A stretch of 64,000 nucleotides of DNA, taken from NCBI RefSeq assembly GCF_013347965.1, contig NZ_CP048810.1, positions 1,116,001-1,180,000 on the forward strand, in the 5' to 3' direction. Shown one piece after another: positions 51,630 to 61,282 of this stretch (position 1 is the stretch's first letter; every line of letters begins with the position of its first letter). The translations under genes were made by a program, and so were the position numbers. The DNA is from Pseudomonas bijieensis. Lineage in GTDB: Bacteria > Pseudomonadota > Gammaproteobacteria > Pseudomonadales > Pseudomonadaceae. Below the pieces are notes generated by a model, which worked only from the letters and a program-made list of their open reading frames with translations, did not search any database and had not been told where the DNA came from.

Positions 51630-52310
51630 TCAAAACTTCTGCCGAACGATTTGATAACGACGTCCCAGGTACCAGACCGGCGCGCTGACGATATGGACCA
51701 GACGGGTGAACGGGAACAACACGAACAGGGTCAGGCCCAGCACCACATGGAGCTTGTAGATCAGGCTCACCGGTGCGATCGAGGTAGCGGCTTCAACCGG
51801 ACGCAACAGCACAGTGTTCTGGGCCCAGTCGGCCAGCATCACCATCACCGAACCGTCCATGTGTGCGGTCGAGGCGACGATGGTCATCAGCCCCAGCACC
51901 AGTTGCACCAGCAACACCACCAACACCAGGATGTCCGAGGCATTGGACGTGGCACGCACCCGTGGGTCGGTCAGGCGACGGTTGAGCAGCATCACCAGGC
52001 CGATCAGGCCCAGCACGCCGAAGAAACCGCCGGAGACCATCGCCAACAACTGCTTGTTCTCGGTGCTCAGCACATGGTGGTAAATCGCCGATGGCGTCAG
52101 CAGCCCGACAAAGTGCCCGGCCAGCACGAACAGCACGCCGATGTGGAACAGGTTGCTGGCTACGCGCATGCCGCGCTTGTTGAGCATCTGGCTCGAACCG
52201 GCCTTCCAGGTGTACTGGGACAGGTCGAACCGCGCCCAGCTACCGATCAGGCAAATCGCCAGGGCGATATAGGGGTAGACCCCGAACAACAACAGATCCC
52301 ATTTAGACAT
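51630..52310 (-). CDS. narI: respiratory nitrate reductase gamma subunit (cytochrome b)
   Basis: A 226-residue membrane subunit with five hydrophobic helices. Helices carry the haem-ligand histidines (NLFHIGVLFVLAGHFVGLL near the N-terminus and KLHVVLGLTLFVLFPFTRLVH near the C-terminus). It oxidises ubiquinol and passes electrons to NarH. ATG 52310 (MSKWDLLLFGVYPYIA) overlaps the narJ end by 8 bp. Confidence 0.93.
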   Translation of the reverse strand: MSKWDLLLFGVYPYIALAICLIGSWARFDLSQYTWKAGSSQMLNKRGMRVASNLFHIGVLFVLAGHFVGLLTPSAIYHHVLSTENKQLLAMVSGGFFGVLGLIGLVMLLNRRLTDPRVRATSNASDILVLVVLLVQLVLGLMTIVASTAHMDGSVMVMLADWAQNTVLLRPVEAATSIAPVSLIYKLHVVLGLTLFVLFPFTRLVHIVSAPVWYLGRRYQIVRQKF

Positions 52311-53064
52311 TGCCCACCTCCCCGGCTGGCGCTGCGGCCAGCCCTTCATGCTGAAAATCCACCCAGTGCAGCGGTACCGCACTTTCGTCCCGCGCCTTGC
52401 CCGGCGCGCTTGGCATCGAGCTGCAACGGTCTTGCTGCTCGGCCTTCATGAAATCCACTGCCTCTTCTTCCCAGACCCTGTCCAGGGCTTCGAGGGAGTC
52501 GTCCCGTGGCTCGGCCTTGACCTGCTCACGCAGTTCGGCGACCGCGCCCTGGGGTTCGGCCCCGGAGATCTGCAACAAGGCCCGGAAGCAACTGGCGTAG
52601 GCGCTTTCACGCTCTTCCAGGCGCGCCGCGAGCAAGGCCAGCAGGTGTGCTACATCGGCCAGGCCCTCGCGGGCCTCGATGTCTTCGCGGGTGGAGAGAT
52701 ACTCCAGGTACAGCGGGATGTAGTCGGGCAGTTCCTTGACGCCGATGGCGAAACCGGCTTCTTCGTACTGGGCCATCATGTCGACCATGGCCTGGCCGCG
52801 GTCGCGGGACTCGCCGTGCACGTGTTCGAACAGCAGCAGCGAGAGCGAACGGCCGCGGCCGAACAGCGCACCGTAGTGCTCCTGGCCGTCCATCAGGTCC
52901 TTGCCGCAGATCACCTCGAGCAATTCGAACAACCCGGCGCGCTGGTTGGGACTGATTTCCCGTGCCTGGAGAATCGCTTGTTCCAGCTCATCCCGACCGG
53001 CCACCAGGGTCTCGGTCGGGTAATCGAGCAGCAACGAAATCACCTTGAGAATGCGCATGCTCAT
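52303..53064 (-). CDS. narJ: nitrate reductase assembly chaperone NarJ
   Basis: A 253-residue all-helical chaperone of the NarJ/TorD family, with ILKVISLLLDYPTETLVAGR, SLSLLLFEHVHGESRDRGQAM and YIPLYLEYL. NarJ inserts the molybdenum cofactor into NarG and assists membrane docking. ATG 53064 overlaps the narH stop (ATGA); ATG 53058, two codons later, sits at better spacing from GGAGGA and may be the real start. The C-terminal about 60 residues are longer than in E. coli NarJ. Confidence 0.92.
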   Translation of the reverse strand: MSMRILKVISLLLDYPTETLVAGRDELEQAILQAREISPNQRAGLFELLEVICGKDLMDGQEHYGALFGRGRSLSLLLFEHVHGESRDRGQAMVDMMAQYEEAGFAIGVKELPDYIPLYLEYLSTREDIEAREGLADVAHLLALLAARLEERESAYASCFRALLQISGAEPQGAVAELREQVKAEPRDDSLEALDRVWEEEAVDFMKAEQQDRCSSMPSAPGKARDESAVPLHWVDFQHEGLAAAPAGEVGNV

Positions 53065-54599
53065 TCCTCCCACAACTGCACGGTTTTGATCACGTCGCGG
53101 CGGTTGGCCTTCTTGCCACCGAACATGTTGGTGTCGGAGCTGCCGCTGCAACCGCTGCCAAAGCTGAAACCGCAGCCGGAGCGCTCGGCGAACGCATCGC
53201 TCATGGCGTCTTCGCGGTGAGCGCTTGGCACGACGAAACGGTCTTCGTAGTTGGCAATCGCCAGGTAGCGGTACATCTCTTCCACCTGGTTCACGCTCAA
53301 GCCAACGTCGGCCAGCACTTGCAGATCCTGCACGCCGTCGACCTGCTCGGAACGCTTGTAGGCACGCATCGCCAGCAGGCGCTTGAGGGCATGCTTGACC
53401 GGTTTCTCATCACCGGCGGTGAGCATGTTCGCCAGGTAACGCAGCGGAATGCGCAGGCTGTCGACATCCGGGATCACCCCGTTCATGCCCACGGTGCCAG
53501 CCGCGGCGGCGTTCTGGATTGGCGAAAGTGGCGGCACGTACCAGACCATTGGCAAGGTGCGGTATTCCGGGTGCAGCGGCAGTGCGAGTTTCCAGTCCAC
53601 GGCCATTTTGTAGACCGGCGAGCGTTGCGCCGAATCGATGACCGACTGCGGCACGCCATCGGCCAGGGCCTGGCGAATCACCGCCGGGTCGTTCGGGTCG
53701 AGGAAGATCTCCAGTTGTTTCTCGTACAAGTCCTGCTCATTGGCAGTGCTCGCCACTTCACTGATGCGATCGGCGTCATACAGCAGCACGCCGAGGTAAC
53801 GGATGCGGCCAACGCAGGTTTCAGCGCAGACGGTCGGCATACCCGCTTCAATGCGCGGGTAGCAGAAGATGCATTTTTCCGACTTGCCGCTCTTCCAGTT
53901 GAAGTAGATCTTCTTGTACGGGCAGCCGCTGATGCACATGCGCCAGCCGCGGCATTTTTCCTGGTCGATCAGGACGATGCCGTCCTCCTCGCGCTTGTAG
54001 ATCGCCCCGCTTGGGCAGGACGCCGCGCACGCCGGGTTCAGGCAGTGCTCGCACAGGCGCGGCAGGTACATCATGAAGGTGTTTTCGTACTCGCCGTAGA
54101 TGTCCGCCTGGATCTTGTCGAAGTTCTTGTCCTTGCGCCGCTTGGCGAATTCGGTGCCGAGGATTTCCTCCCAGTTCGGACCCCACTCGATCTTCTCCAT
54201 GCGCTTGCCGGACACTACCGAACGTGGTCGCGCGGTAGGCTGGTGCTCGCCCAGCGGTGCGGTGTGCAGGTGCTGGTAGTCGAAGTCGAACGGTTCGTAG
54301 TAGTCGTCCAGGCTCGGCAGGTCCGGGTTGGCGAAGATGTTCGCCAGCACGCGGAACTTGCCGCCGATGCGCGGGTTGATCGAACCGTCCGCGTTACGGA
54401 TCCAGCCGCCCTTCCACTTGTCCTGGTTTTCCCACTCCTTGGGATAGCCGATGCCCGGCTTGGATTCGACGTTGTTGAACCAGGCGTATTCCATGCCTTC
54501 GCGACTGGTCCAGACGTTCTTGCAGGTAATCGAGCAAGTGTGGCAGCCGATGCATTTGTCCAGGTTCAGGACCATGCCGATTTGTGAGCGAATCTTCAT
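53061..54599 (-). CDS. narH: respiratory nitrate reductase beta subunit (Fe-S)
   Basis: A 512-residue electron-transfer subunit. Cluster motifs: Cys16/19/22/26 (CIGCHTCSITCK), CEHCLNPACAASCP, CRGWRMCISGCP with the Trp that makes this a [3Fe-4S] site, and CIFCYPRIEAGMPTVC. The C-terminus has the Cys/Gly patch CGFSFGSGCSGSS seen in other NarH. ATG 54599 is one base from the narG stop codon. The protein links NarI to NarG. Confidence 0.95.
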   Translation of the reverse strand: MKIRSQIGMVLNLDKCIGCHTCSITCKNVWTSREGMEYAWFNNVESKPGIGYPKEWENQDKWKGGWIRNADGSINPRIGGKFRVLANIFANPDLPSLDDYYEPFDFDYQHLHTAPLGEHQPTARPRSVVSGKRMEKIEWGPNWEEILGTEFAKRRKDKNFDKIQADIYGEYENTFMMYLPRLCEHCLNPACAASCPSGAIYKREEDGIVLIDQEKCRGWRMCISGCPYKKIYFNWKSGKSEKCIFCYPRIEAGMPTVCAETCVGRIRYLGVLLYDADRISEVASTANEQDLYEKQLEIFLDPNDPAVIRQALADGVPQSVIDSAQRSPVYKMAVDWKLALPLHPEYRTLPMVWYVPPLSPIQNAAAAGTVGMNGVIPDVDSLRIPLRYLANMLTAGDEKPVKHALKRLLAMRAYKRSEQVDGVQDLQVLADVGLSVNQVEEMYRYLAIANYEDRFVVPSAHREDAMSDAFAERSGCGFSFGSGCSGSSDTNMFGGKKANRRDVIKTVQLWEE

Positions 54600-54600
54600 C

Positions 54601-57600
54601 TCAGTTCTCCTCGATATCAGTCGGCAGTGGACGCGGCAGATCATCGCCACTGGAACCGTCGAGCCAATCGACCTTGGCCATCTTGCGCACCACGACGAAT
54701 TCGTCGCGGTTGCAACCGACCGTGCCGTAGTAGTTGAAGCCATAGGCCTGTTGGGCGTAGCCACCGATCATGTGGGTAGGCTTGAGCACCACGCGGGTCA
54801 CCGAGTTGTGGTGGCCGCCACGGGTCTTGGTGGTTTCCGACCCCGGCACGTTCACGATGCGTTCCTGGGCGTGATACATCATCACCATGCCTTCCTTGAC
54901 CCGCTGGCTGACCACCGCCCGGGCGGTCAATGCGCCGTTGACGTTGAAGCACTCGATCCAGTCGTTGTCCTCGATGCCGGCACGCTTGGCGTCGATTTCC
55001 GAGAGCCAGACAATCGGGCCGCCACGGCTGAGGGTGAGCATCAGCAAGTTGTCGCTGTAGGTACTGTGGATACCCCACTTCTGGTGCGGAGTGATCCAGT
55101 TCAGAACGATCTCGGTCTGGCCATTGCTGCGCTTGCCTTTCACGCCAGCGATGGTGCGGGTGTTGACCGGCGGCCGATAACTCATCAGCTGCTCGCCGAA
55201 CGCCTGCATCCACGGGTGATCCTGGTAGAACTGCTGGCGACCGGTGATGGTGCGCCATGGGATCGATTCATGGACGTTGGTGTAGCCGGCGTTGTAGCTC
55301 ACGTGGTCGTCTTCCAGGCCGGACCAGGTCGGGCTGGAAATGATCTTGCGTGGCTGGGCCTGGATGTCACGGAAGCGAATCGCCTCGTGCTCCTTGGACA
55401 CCGCCAGGTGGCTGTGGTCGATACCGGTGAATTCCGACAGCGCCGCCCAGGCTTTCACCGCGACGTGGCCGTTGGTTTCCGGGGCCAGGGACAGGATGAC
55501 TTCGGCAGCGTCGATGGCGCTGTCGATTTTTGGCCGCCCTTGGCTGATGCCCGCTTCGACTTCCTTGTGGTTCAGCTCACCGAGGAACTTCACTTCGGTG
55601 TCGGTGTTCCAGTTGATGCCCTTGCCGCCGTTGCCGAGTTTCTCCAGCATCGGGCCCAGGGAAGTGAACTGCTTGTAGATGTTCGGGTAGTCGCGCTCCA
55701 CCACCTGCAGGTTCGGTGCGTTCTTGCCCGGTACCGGCGCCACACCGGCGCTTTTCCAGTCAGTGCCACCAAACGGCTGGGCCAGTTCGCCGACGCTGTC
55801 GTGCATCAACGGTACGGTGACCAGGTCTTTCTCGACACCCAGGTGGCCGACCGACATGGCGGAAAACGCCTTGGCGATGCCCTTGTAGATTTCCCAGTCC
55901 GAACGCGATTCCCAGGCCGGATCGATAGCCGCCGACAGCGGGTGAATGAACGGGTGCATGTCCGAGGTGTTCATGTCGTCTTTTTCGTACCAGGTGGCGG
56001 TCGGCAAGACGATGTCGGAATACACGCAGGTCGAGGACATGCGGAAGTCCAGGGTGGTCACCAGGTCGAGCTTGCCAATGGCGCCCTCATCGACCCATTC
56101 GGCTTCGGTAGGCTTGCAGTCGCCGACCTGGCCGATGTCTTCGTTCATCACGCCGTTTTTGGTGCCCAACAGGTACTTGAGCATGTACTCGTGGCCTTTG
56201 CCCGAGGAGCCCAGCAGGTTGGAGCGCCAGATGAACATGTTGCGCGGGAAATTCACCGGGCTGTCCGGTTGTTCGCAGGCAAAGCGCAGGGAGCCGTCCT
56301 GCAGCGACTTGACCACGTAGTCCTTGGGCTCCAGGCCCGCGGCGGCGGCATCACGGCAGATGTGCAGCGGGTTGGTGTTGAGTTGTGGTGCGCTCGGCAA
56401 CCAGCCGGCGCGTTCGGCGCGGATGTTGTAGTCCAGGGCGTGCTCAGGGAACTGCGACTTGTCGGCCAGGGGCGAGAGCACATCGTGCATGCTCATCTTC
56501 TCGTGGCGCCATTGCGAACTGTGACCATAGAAGAAGCTGGTGCCGTTCATCTGCCGTGACGGACGGTTCCAGTCCAGGCCGAAGGCCAGGGGCAGCCAGC
56601 CGCATTGCGGACGGAGTTTTTCCTGGCCGACATAGTGGGCCCAGCCGCCGCCGGTCTGGCCGACGCAACCGCAGAGCATGAGCATGTTGATCAGCCCGCG
56701 GTAGTTCATGTCCATGTGGTACCAGTGGTTCATCGCCGCACCGACGATGATCATCGAGCGTCCACGGGTCTTGTCGGCGTTGTCGGCGAACTCACGGGCG
56801 ATCTGGATCGCCTTCTCGCGGCTCACACCGGTGATCTGCTCCTGCCAGGCCGGAGTGCCGGGCACCGAGGCGTCGTTATAGTCCTTGGCAACGTTGGCGC
56901 CGCCCAGGCCACGGTCGATGGCCAGGTTGGCCGCCGAGAGGTCGAATACGGTGGCGACTTTCGCCACGCTGCCATCGGCCAGCACCACGCTGTGCACCGG
57001 CACCCGACGGAACTGCACCGCTTCACCGGCCACATGCTGGAAGTGCTCCTGGGCTTCACCGGCGAAGTATGGGAACGCCACCTCGGCGACGTCGCCGCCG
57101 ATCAGGCTCAGCTTGAGGTCGATCTCACGCCCCTCGCCACCTTCACGGGGCAGGATGTTCCACTTGCCCTTCTCACCCCAGCGATAGCCGATGGAGCCTT
57201 GGGGCGAAACCAGTTCGCCGGCGGCATCCAGGGCGATGGTTTTCCATTCCGGGTTGTTTTCCTGGCCGAGGTTGTCGGTCAGGTCGCTGGCCCGCAGGAA
57301 ACGGTCCGGCTGGTAACCGGCACCGGGCGCCGCGCCGAGCATCGGCTTGAGCATCACCAGCACCGGCAGGTCGGTGTAGCGCTTGGCGTATTCGGTGAAA
57401 TAGGCGCTCGGCTTGTCCAGGTGGAATTCTTTGAAGATCACATGGTTGAAGGCCTGGGCCAGGGCGGCGTCGGTGCCCTGCTTGGGGTTGAGCCACAGGT
57501 CGGTGAGCTTGGCGACTTCCGAATAGTCCGGGGTGATCGCCACGGTCTTGGTGCCCTTGTAGCGCACCTCGGTGAAGAAGTGGGCGTCAGGGGTACGGGT

Positions 57601-58374
57601 TTGCGGGACGTTGGAGCCCCAGGCAATGATGTAGTTGGAGTTGTACCAGTCGGCCGATTCCGGCACGTCGGTCTGCTCGCCCCAGACCATGGGCGAGGCT
57701 GGTGGCAAGTCGCAATACCAGTCATAGAAGCTCAGGCACACGCCACCGATCAGCGACAGGTAACGCGAGCCGGCGGCATAGCTGACCATCGACATGGCCG
57801 GGATCGGCGAGAAGCCCACAACCCGGTCCGGGCCGTGCTCCTTGACGGTGTAGACGTTGGCGGCGGCGATGATCTCGTTGACTTCTTCCCAGTTGGAACG
57901 GATGAAGCCACCCATGCCGCGCTTGCTCTTGTACGAGTCGGCCTTGGCTTTGTTCTCGACGATGCTGGCCCAGGCTTCCACTGGCGCCAGGGTCTGCCGG
58001 GCTTCGCGCCACAACTTGAGCAGTGGCTTGCGGATCTTCGGGTACTTGAGCCGGTTGGCGCTGTAGATGTACCAGCTGTAGCTCGCGCCGCGAGGGCAAC
58101 CGCGTGGCTCGTGGTTGGGCAGGTCGTTACGAGTGCGCGGGTAGTCGGTCTGCTGGGTTTCCCAAGTGATCAGGCCGTTCTTGACGTAGATCTTCCACGA
58201 GCACGAGCCGGTGCAGTTCACCCCGTGGGTGGAACGCACGATCTTGTCGTACTGCCAGCGGGAGCGGTAGACGTTCTCCCAGTCCCGGGACTCCTTGCGG
58301 GTCTCGCCGTGACCATCGGAAAACTCGCCTTGCTTGCGGTTGAAAAACCGCAGTTGATCCAATAAATGACTCAC
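54601..58374 (-). CDS. narG: respiratory nitrate reductase alpha subunit (Mo-bisMGD)
   Basis: A 1257-residue catalytic subunit that reduces nitrate to nitrite in the cytosol. The FS0 cluster ligands are His50, Cys54, Cys58 and Cys93 (HGVNCTGSCSW, and EPRGCPRGASYSW), the hallmark of the Nar type. Molybdopterin-binding words include YNSNYIIAWGSNVPQTRTPD and a late IEDNDWIECFNVNGAL. Length matches E. coli NarG (1247). The gene follows narK2 after 64 bp, with a hairpin between. Confidence 0.97.
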   Translation of the reverse strand: MSHLLDQLRFFNRKQGEFSDGHGETRKESRDWENVYRSRWQYDKIVRSTHGVNCTGSCSWKIYVKNGLITWETQQTDYPRTRNDLPNHEPRGCPRGASYSWYIYSANRLKYPKIRKPLLKLWREARQTLAPVEAWASIVENKAKADSYKSKRGMGGFIRSNWEEVNEIIAAANVYTVKEHGPDRVVGFSPIPAMSMVSYAAGSRYLSLIGGVCLSFYDWYCDLPPASPMVWGEQTDVPESADWYNSNYIIAWGSNVPQTRTPDAHFFTEVRYKGTKTVAITPDYSEVAKLTDLWLNPKQGTDAALAQAFNHVIFKEFHLDKPSAYFTEYAKRYTDLPVLVMLKPMLGAAPGAGYQPDRFLRASDLTDNLGQENNPEWKTIALDAAGELVSPQGSIGYRWGEKGKWNILPREGGEGREIDLKLSLIGGDVAEVAFPYFAGEAQEHFQHVAGEAVQFRRVPVHSVVLADGSVAKVATVFDLSAANLAIDRGLGGANVAKDYNDASVPGTPAWQEQITGVSREKAIQIAREFADNADKTRGRSMIIVGAAMNHWYHMDMNYRGLINMLMLCGCVGQTGGGWAHYVGQEKLRPQCGWLPLAFGLDWNRPSRQMNGTSFFYGHSSQWRHEKMSMHDVLSPLADKSQFPEHALDYNIRAERAGWLPSAPQLNTNPLHICRDAAAAGLEPKDYVVKSLQDGSLRFACEQPDSPVNFPRNMFIWRSNLLGSSGKGHEYMLKYLLGTKNGVMNEDIGQVGDCKPTEAEWVDEGAIGKLDLVTTLDFRMSSTCVYSDIVLPTATWYEKDDMNTSDMHPFIHPLSAAIDPAWESRSDWEIYKGIAKAFSAMSVGHLGVEKDLVTVPLMHDSVGELAQPFGGTDWKSAGVAPVPGKNAPNLQVVERDYPNIYKQFTSLGPMLEKLGNGGKGINWNTDTEVKFLGELNHKEVEAGISQGRPKIDSAIDAAEVILSLAPETNGHVAVKAWAALSEFTGIDHSHLAVSKEHEAIRFRDIQAQPRKIISSPTWSGLEDDHVSYNAGYTNVHESIPWRTITGRQQFYQDHPWMQAFGEQLMSYRPPVNTRTIAGVKGKRSNGQTEIVLNWITPHQKWGIHSTYSDNLLMLTLSRGGPIVWLSEIDAKRAGIEDNDWIECFNVNGALTARAVVSQRVKEGMVMMYHAQERIVNVPGSETTKTRGGHHNSVTRVVLKPTHMIGGYAQQAYGFNYYGTVGCNRDEFVVVRKMAKVDWLDGSSGDDLPRPLPTDIEEN

Positions 58375-58399
58375 AGTGTGTTCCTCTCAGGCTTGCTCC

Positions 58400-58417
58400 G
58401 CGGGGTCTGCGCCCCGC
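58400..58417 (-). promoter_or_regulatory. hairpin between narK2 and narG
   Basis: GCGGGG-TCTGCG-CCCCGC forms a 6-bp GC-only stem in the 64-bp interval between the narK2 stop and the narG start. No T tract follows on the minus strand, so it is not a good terminator. It may stabilise the narGHJI message after processing or modestly attenuate transcription from narK1; this is inference. Confidence 0.4.
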
Positions 58418-58438
58418 CCACGCAGGTTTAGGTTCGGC

Positions 58439-59836
58439 TTAGCAAGGTGTTGCGGCGCCCTTGCGGGCGTACCACCACCAGGTCACCACGATGCAGCTCA
58501 GGTAGAAGCCGACGAACATGTAGAAGGCCATCTCCGGGCCGCCGGTCAGGGCCATCGAAGAGCCGAATGATTTAGGAATGAAGAACGCACCGAAGGCACC
58601 CATGGCCGAGCTGAAACCCAGCACCGCGGCCGATTCCTTGCCGGCGTTCTTGATCGCTTGCTCGCGCACCTCGGGCTTTTTCCCCAGGGCGGCTTTTTCA
58701 TGCAGGGTGCGGAAGATCACCGGGATCATGCGGAAGGTCGAACCGTTGCCCACGCCAGTGGTGATGAACAGCAACATGAACATGCCCAGGAAGCCGTAGA
58801 AGTTGCCGCCCTGGCCGCCTTGAGGCAGGAAGTGCAGGACCCCGAACACCATGGCGATCATCAGGACGAAGTTCCACAAAGTGACTTTCGCGCCGCCGAG
58901 CTTGTCCGCCAGCCAACCGCCCAACGGCCGTACCAGCGCACCCACCAGTGGCCCGAGGAAGGCGAATTTCAAGGCAATGACGTCCGGGAACGAGGTCTTG
59001 ATCAGCAGTGGAAAGGCAGCGGAGAAGCCGATGAACGAACCGAAGGTTGCCAGGTACAACCAGCACATCAGCCAGTTGTGCTTGCGCTTGAAGATCACCG
59101 CCTGCTCGCTGAACGAAGCACGGGCGCTGGACAAATCGTTCATGCCGAACCAGGCGATCAGGGTCACGGCAAGGATGAACGGCACCCAGATGAAACCGGC
59201 GTTCTGCAGCCACAGCGAACTGCCGTCAGCCAACACCTGCGGCTGGCCGCCCATGAAGCCGAACACACCGAAGGAAATCACCAGCGGTACACAGAACTGC
59301 ATCACCGACACACCCAGGTTACCCAGCCCGGCGTTCAGGCCCAGGGCCGTGCCCTGCTGGGACTTGGGATAGAAGAAGCTGATGTTGGACATGCTCGAGG
59401 CGAAGTTGCCGCCACCAAAACCGCAGAGCAGCGCGATCAGCACGAACACGCTGTAGGGCGTGGTCGGATCCTGCACGGCGAAGCCCATCCACAGTGCAGG
59501 TGCCAACAGCGACGCGGTGCTCAGGGCGGTCCAGCGCCGGCCACCGAAAATCGGCACCATGAACGAATAGAAGATGCGCAAGGTCGCACCCGACAGCCCC
59601 GGCAATGCCGCCAGCCAGAACAACTGGTCGGTGCTGAAGCTGAAGCCGATGGCGTTCAGGCGCACGATCACCGTGCTCCAGACCATCCACACCGCGAAAG
59701 CCAACAGCAGCGCCGGGATGGAAATCCACAGGTTGCGCCGGGCGGTCAGTTTGCCGCTGCGGCCCCAGAATGCGGGATCTTCCGGGCGCCAGTCATGAAT
59801 GACCGGGCCTTTTTCAGGCGTTTGCAGAACGGACAT
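58439..59836 (-). CDS. narK2: nitrate/nitrite transporter NarK2 (MFS, type II-like)
   Basis: A 465-residue, 12-helix NNP-family transporter. The nitrate signature reads GFGGGNFASSMSNISFFYP, then GTALGLNAGLGNLGVSVMQF; a second is in FLGMFMLLFITTGVGNGSTF. The longer N-terminus and type of signature fit the nitrate/nitrite exchanger class. ATG 59836 overlaps the narK1 end by 23 bp. The pair NarK1 and NarK2 take up nitrate and remove nitrite for NarGHI. Confidence 0.9.
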   Translation of the reverse strand: MSVLQTPEKGPVIHDWRPEDPAFWGRSGKLTARRNLWISIPALLLAFAVWMVWSTVIVRLNAIGFSFSTDQLFWLAALPGLSGATLRIFYSFMVPIFGGRRWTALSTASLLAPALWMGFAVQDPTTPYSVFVLIALLCGFGGGNFASSMSNISFFYPKSQQGTALGLNAGLGNLGVSVMQFCVPLVISFGVFGFMGGQPQVLADGSSLWLQNAGFIWVPFILAVTLIAWFGMNDLSSARASFSEQAVIFKRKHNWLMCWLYLATFGSFIGFSAAFPLLIKTSFPDVIALKFAFLGPLVGALVRPLGGWLADKLGGAKVTLWNFVLMIAMVFGVLHFLPQGGQGGNFYGFLGMFMLLFITTGVGNGSTFRMIPVIFRTLHEKAALGKKPEVREQAIKNAGKESAAVLGFSSAMGAFGAFFIPKSFGSSMALTGGPEMAFYMFVGFYLSCIVVTWWWYARKGAATPC

Positions 59837-61115
59837 GTTCTTCTCCTTGGGCAATGCTGGAAAACGGGGATTGGCTGGCCGACGACTGTTTACCCAGCAG
59901 CGGGCGCTTGCGCATTTCGCTGAAGTACATCCAGGTCAGGGAGACCCAGACCACGCCGTACATCAACATGAAGCAGGACGAGCGCACGCCGGTGAGGTCC
60001 ACCAGGGCGCCGAACATGATCGGCAGCACGAACCCGCCCAAGCCGCCGGCCAGGCCGACGATGCCGGACACTGCGCCCATGTTTTTCGGGTAGTCGTTAG
60101 CGATGTACTTGAAAACCGAGGCCTTGCCGAACGCGAAAGCGATGCCCATCACGAACAGCAGTACGGTGAACAGCGTGGCGTTGAGGCCGATGTGAAAATC
60201 GACGATGCCGTTGACGGTCTTCACTTGCAGTTGAGTCTGGGGATAGGACAGCAGGAACAGGCAGATCCAGCTGACCCACAACACCCACCAGGTCACGCTC
60301 TGGGCGCCCCAGCGGTCGGACATCCAGCCACCGACGGCTCGCAGCACGCCACCGGGCAGGGAGAAACACGCCGCCAGCAACGCTGCGCTTTGCAGGTTGA
60401 AACCGTATTCCTGCACGTAGTATTTGGTCATCCACAGGGCCAGGGCCACGTAGCCGCCGAACACGATCGAGTAGTACTGGCAGTAGCGCCACACGGCCGG
60501 CTCTTTCAGGGTTTTCAATTGCTCGCGCAACGTCGCGCCGCCGGTGCCGCTGTGTTCCTTTTTCTCGCTGGTGAGGAACCAGAACAACAGTGCGGTGATG
60601 AACAGGATCGCGCTGAACACTTTTGGCACCAGGTGCCAGGAGCCGAAGGCGATCAGCGCCGGGGCGAGGAACTTGGTCACCGCCGCCCCCGCATTGCCGG
60701 CACCGAAGACGCCCATGGCAAACCCCTGGTTCTGCTTGTCGAACCACTTGGCGACGTAGGCGATGCCCACCGAGAACGAGCCACCGGCCAGGCCGACGAA
60801 CAGGCCCAGCACCAGGAACTGCCAGAAGGCCGTGGCGAGGGTGATCAGGTACAGCGGCAACACGCAGGACAGCATCAGCAGGAAGAACACGATCCGTCCG
60901 CCAAAGCGGTCGGTCAGAAGCCCCAAGGGCAAACGCACCAGCGAACCGGTCAACACCGGCGTGGCGGCCAGCAGGCCAAACTGGGTTTCATTGAGGGCCA
61001 GCAGTTCCTTGATCGGAACGCCCAGTACGGCAAACATCATCCAGACCATGAAGCACACGGTGAAGGCCAGGGTACTCATCCCCAGTACCAGCCCTTGTTG
61101 CACTTGCGCTCGCAT
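59814..61115 (-). CDS. narK1: nitrate transporter NarK1 (MFS, type I-like)
   Basis: A 433-residue NNP-family transporter with 12 hydrophobic segments. LAFTVCFMVWMMFAVLGVPI opens helix 1; RLPLGLLTDRFGGRIVF is the MFS loop motif; signature regions are GLAGGSFSVGIAYVAKWF and GFAMGVFGAGNAGAA. This form matches type I (nitrate/proton symport) NarK. ATG 61115 is preferred over the GTG one codon earlier. First gene of narK1K2GHJI-ppiC-moaA. Confidence 0.9.
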   Translation of the reverse strand: MRAQVQQGLVLGMSTLAFTVCFMVWMMFAVLGVPIKELLALNETQFGLLAATPVLTGSLVRLPLGLLTDRFGGRIVFFLLMLSCVLPLYLITLATAFWQFLVLGLFVGLAGGSFSVGIAYVAKWFDKQNQGFAMGVFGAGNAGAAVTKFLAPALIAFGSWHLVPKVFSAILFITALLFWFLTSEKKEHSGTGGATLREQLKTLKEPAVWRYCQYYSIVFGGYVALALWMTKYYVQEYGFNLQSAALLAACFSLPGGVLRAVGGWMSDRWGAQSVTWWVLWVSWICLFLLSYPQTQLQVKTVNGIVDFHIGLNATLFTVLLFVMGIAFAFGKASVFKYIANDYPKNMGAVSGIVGLAGGLGGFVLPIMFGALVDLTGVRSSCFMLMYGVVWVSLTWMYFSEMRKRPLLGKQSSASQSPFSSIAQGEEHVRSANA

Positions 61116-61173
61116 CACGATGCACTCCGTCAGTTCGATGAGCGCAGCCTAGTGATACGAACCCCGCAAAAAC

Positions 61174-61187
61174 TTGACTTGGGTCAA
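61174..61187 (-). promoter_or_regulatory. Anr/FNR-type box of the narK1 promoter
   Basis: TTGACTTGGGTCAA, a perfect dyad with TTGAC/GTCAA arms, one base per arm from the FNR consensus TTGAT/ATCAA. It lies 59 bp upstream of the narK1 start codon, close to where Anr acts at the P. aeruginosa narK1 promoter. Confidence 0.75.
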
Positions 61188-61225
61188 CGTGCCCCGGGGC
61201 GGTACAGGCCTATGCTTGGCCCGCC

Positions 61226-61241
61226 TACCTCCAAGGAGGTA
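61226..61241. promoter_or_regulatory. 7-2-7 NarL-binding palindrome
   Basis: TACCTCC-AA-GGAGGTA: two heptamers as a perfect inverted repeat with a 2-bp gap, the arrangement preferred by NarL. Each half matches the NarL consensus TACYYMT at six of seven positions. It lies 111 bp upstream of narK1 and 184 bp upstream of narX. Confidence 0.75.
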
Positions 61242-61269
61242 GATTCCGATATCGATAAAACCCTTTATT

Positions 61270-61282
61270 TATCAATATCTTG
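61270..61282. promoter_or_regulatory. IHF consensus site in the narK1-narX interval
   Basis: TATCAATATCTTG matches the IHF consensus WATCAANNNNTTR at every fixed position, inside an AT-rich patch (61260-61285). It lies between the NarL palindrome and narX. IHF bending is known to be needed for NarL plus Anr activation of the P. aeruginosa narK1 promoter. Confidence 0.65.

Noticed and set aside
54451..56559. Long open frame antisense to narG
   Set aside because: High-GC third-position bias leaves the opposite strand open; NarG covers the region with complete family motifs, and the antisense frame has no recognisable domain.
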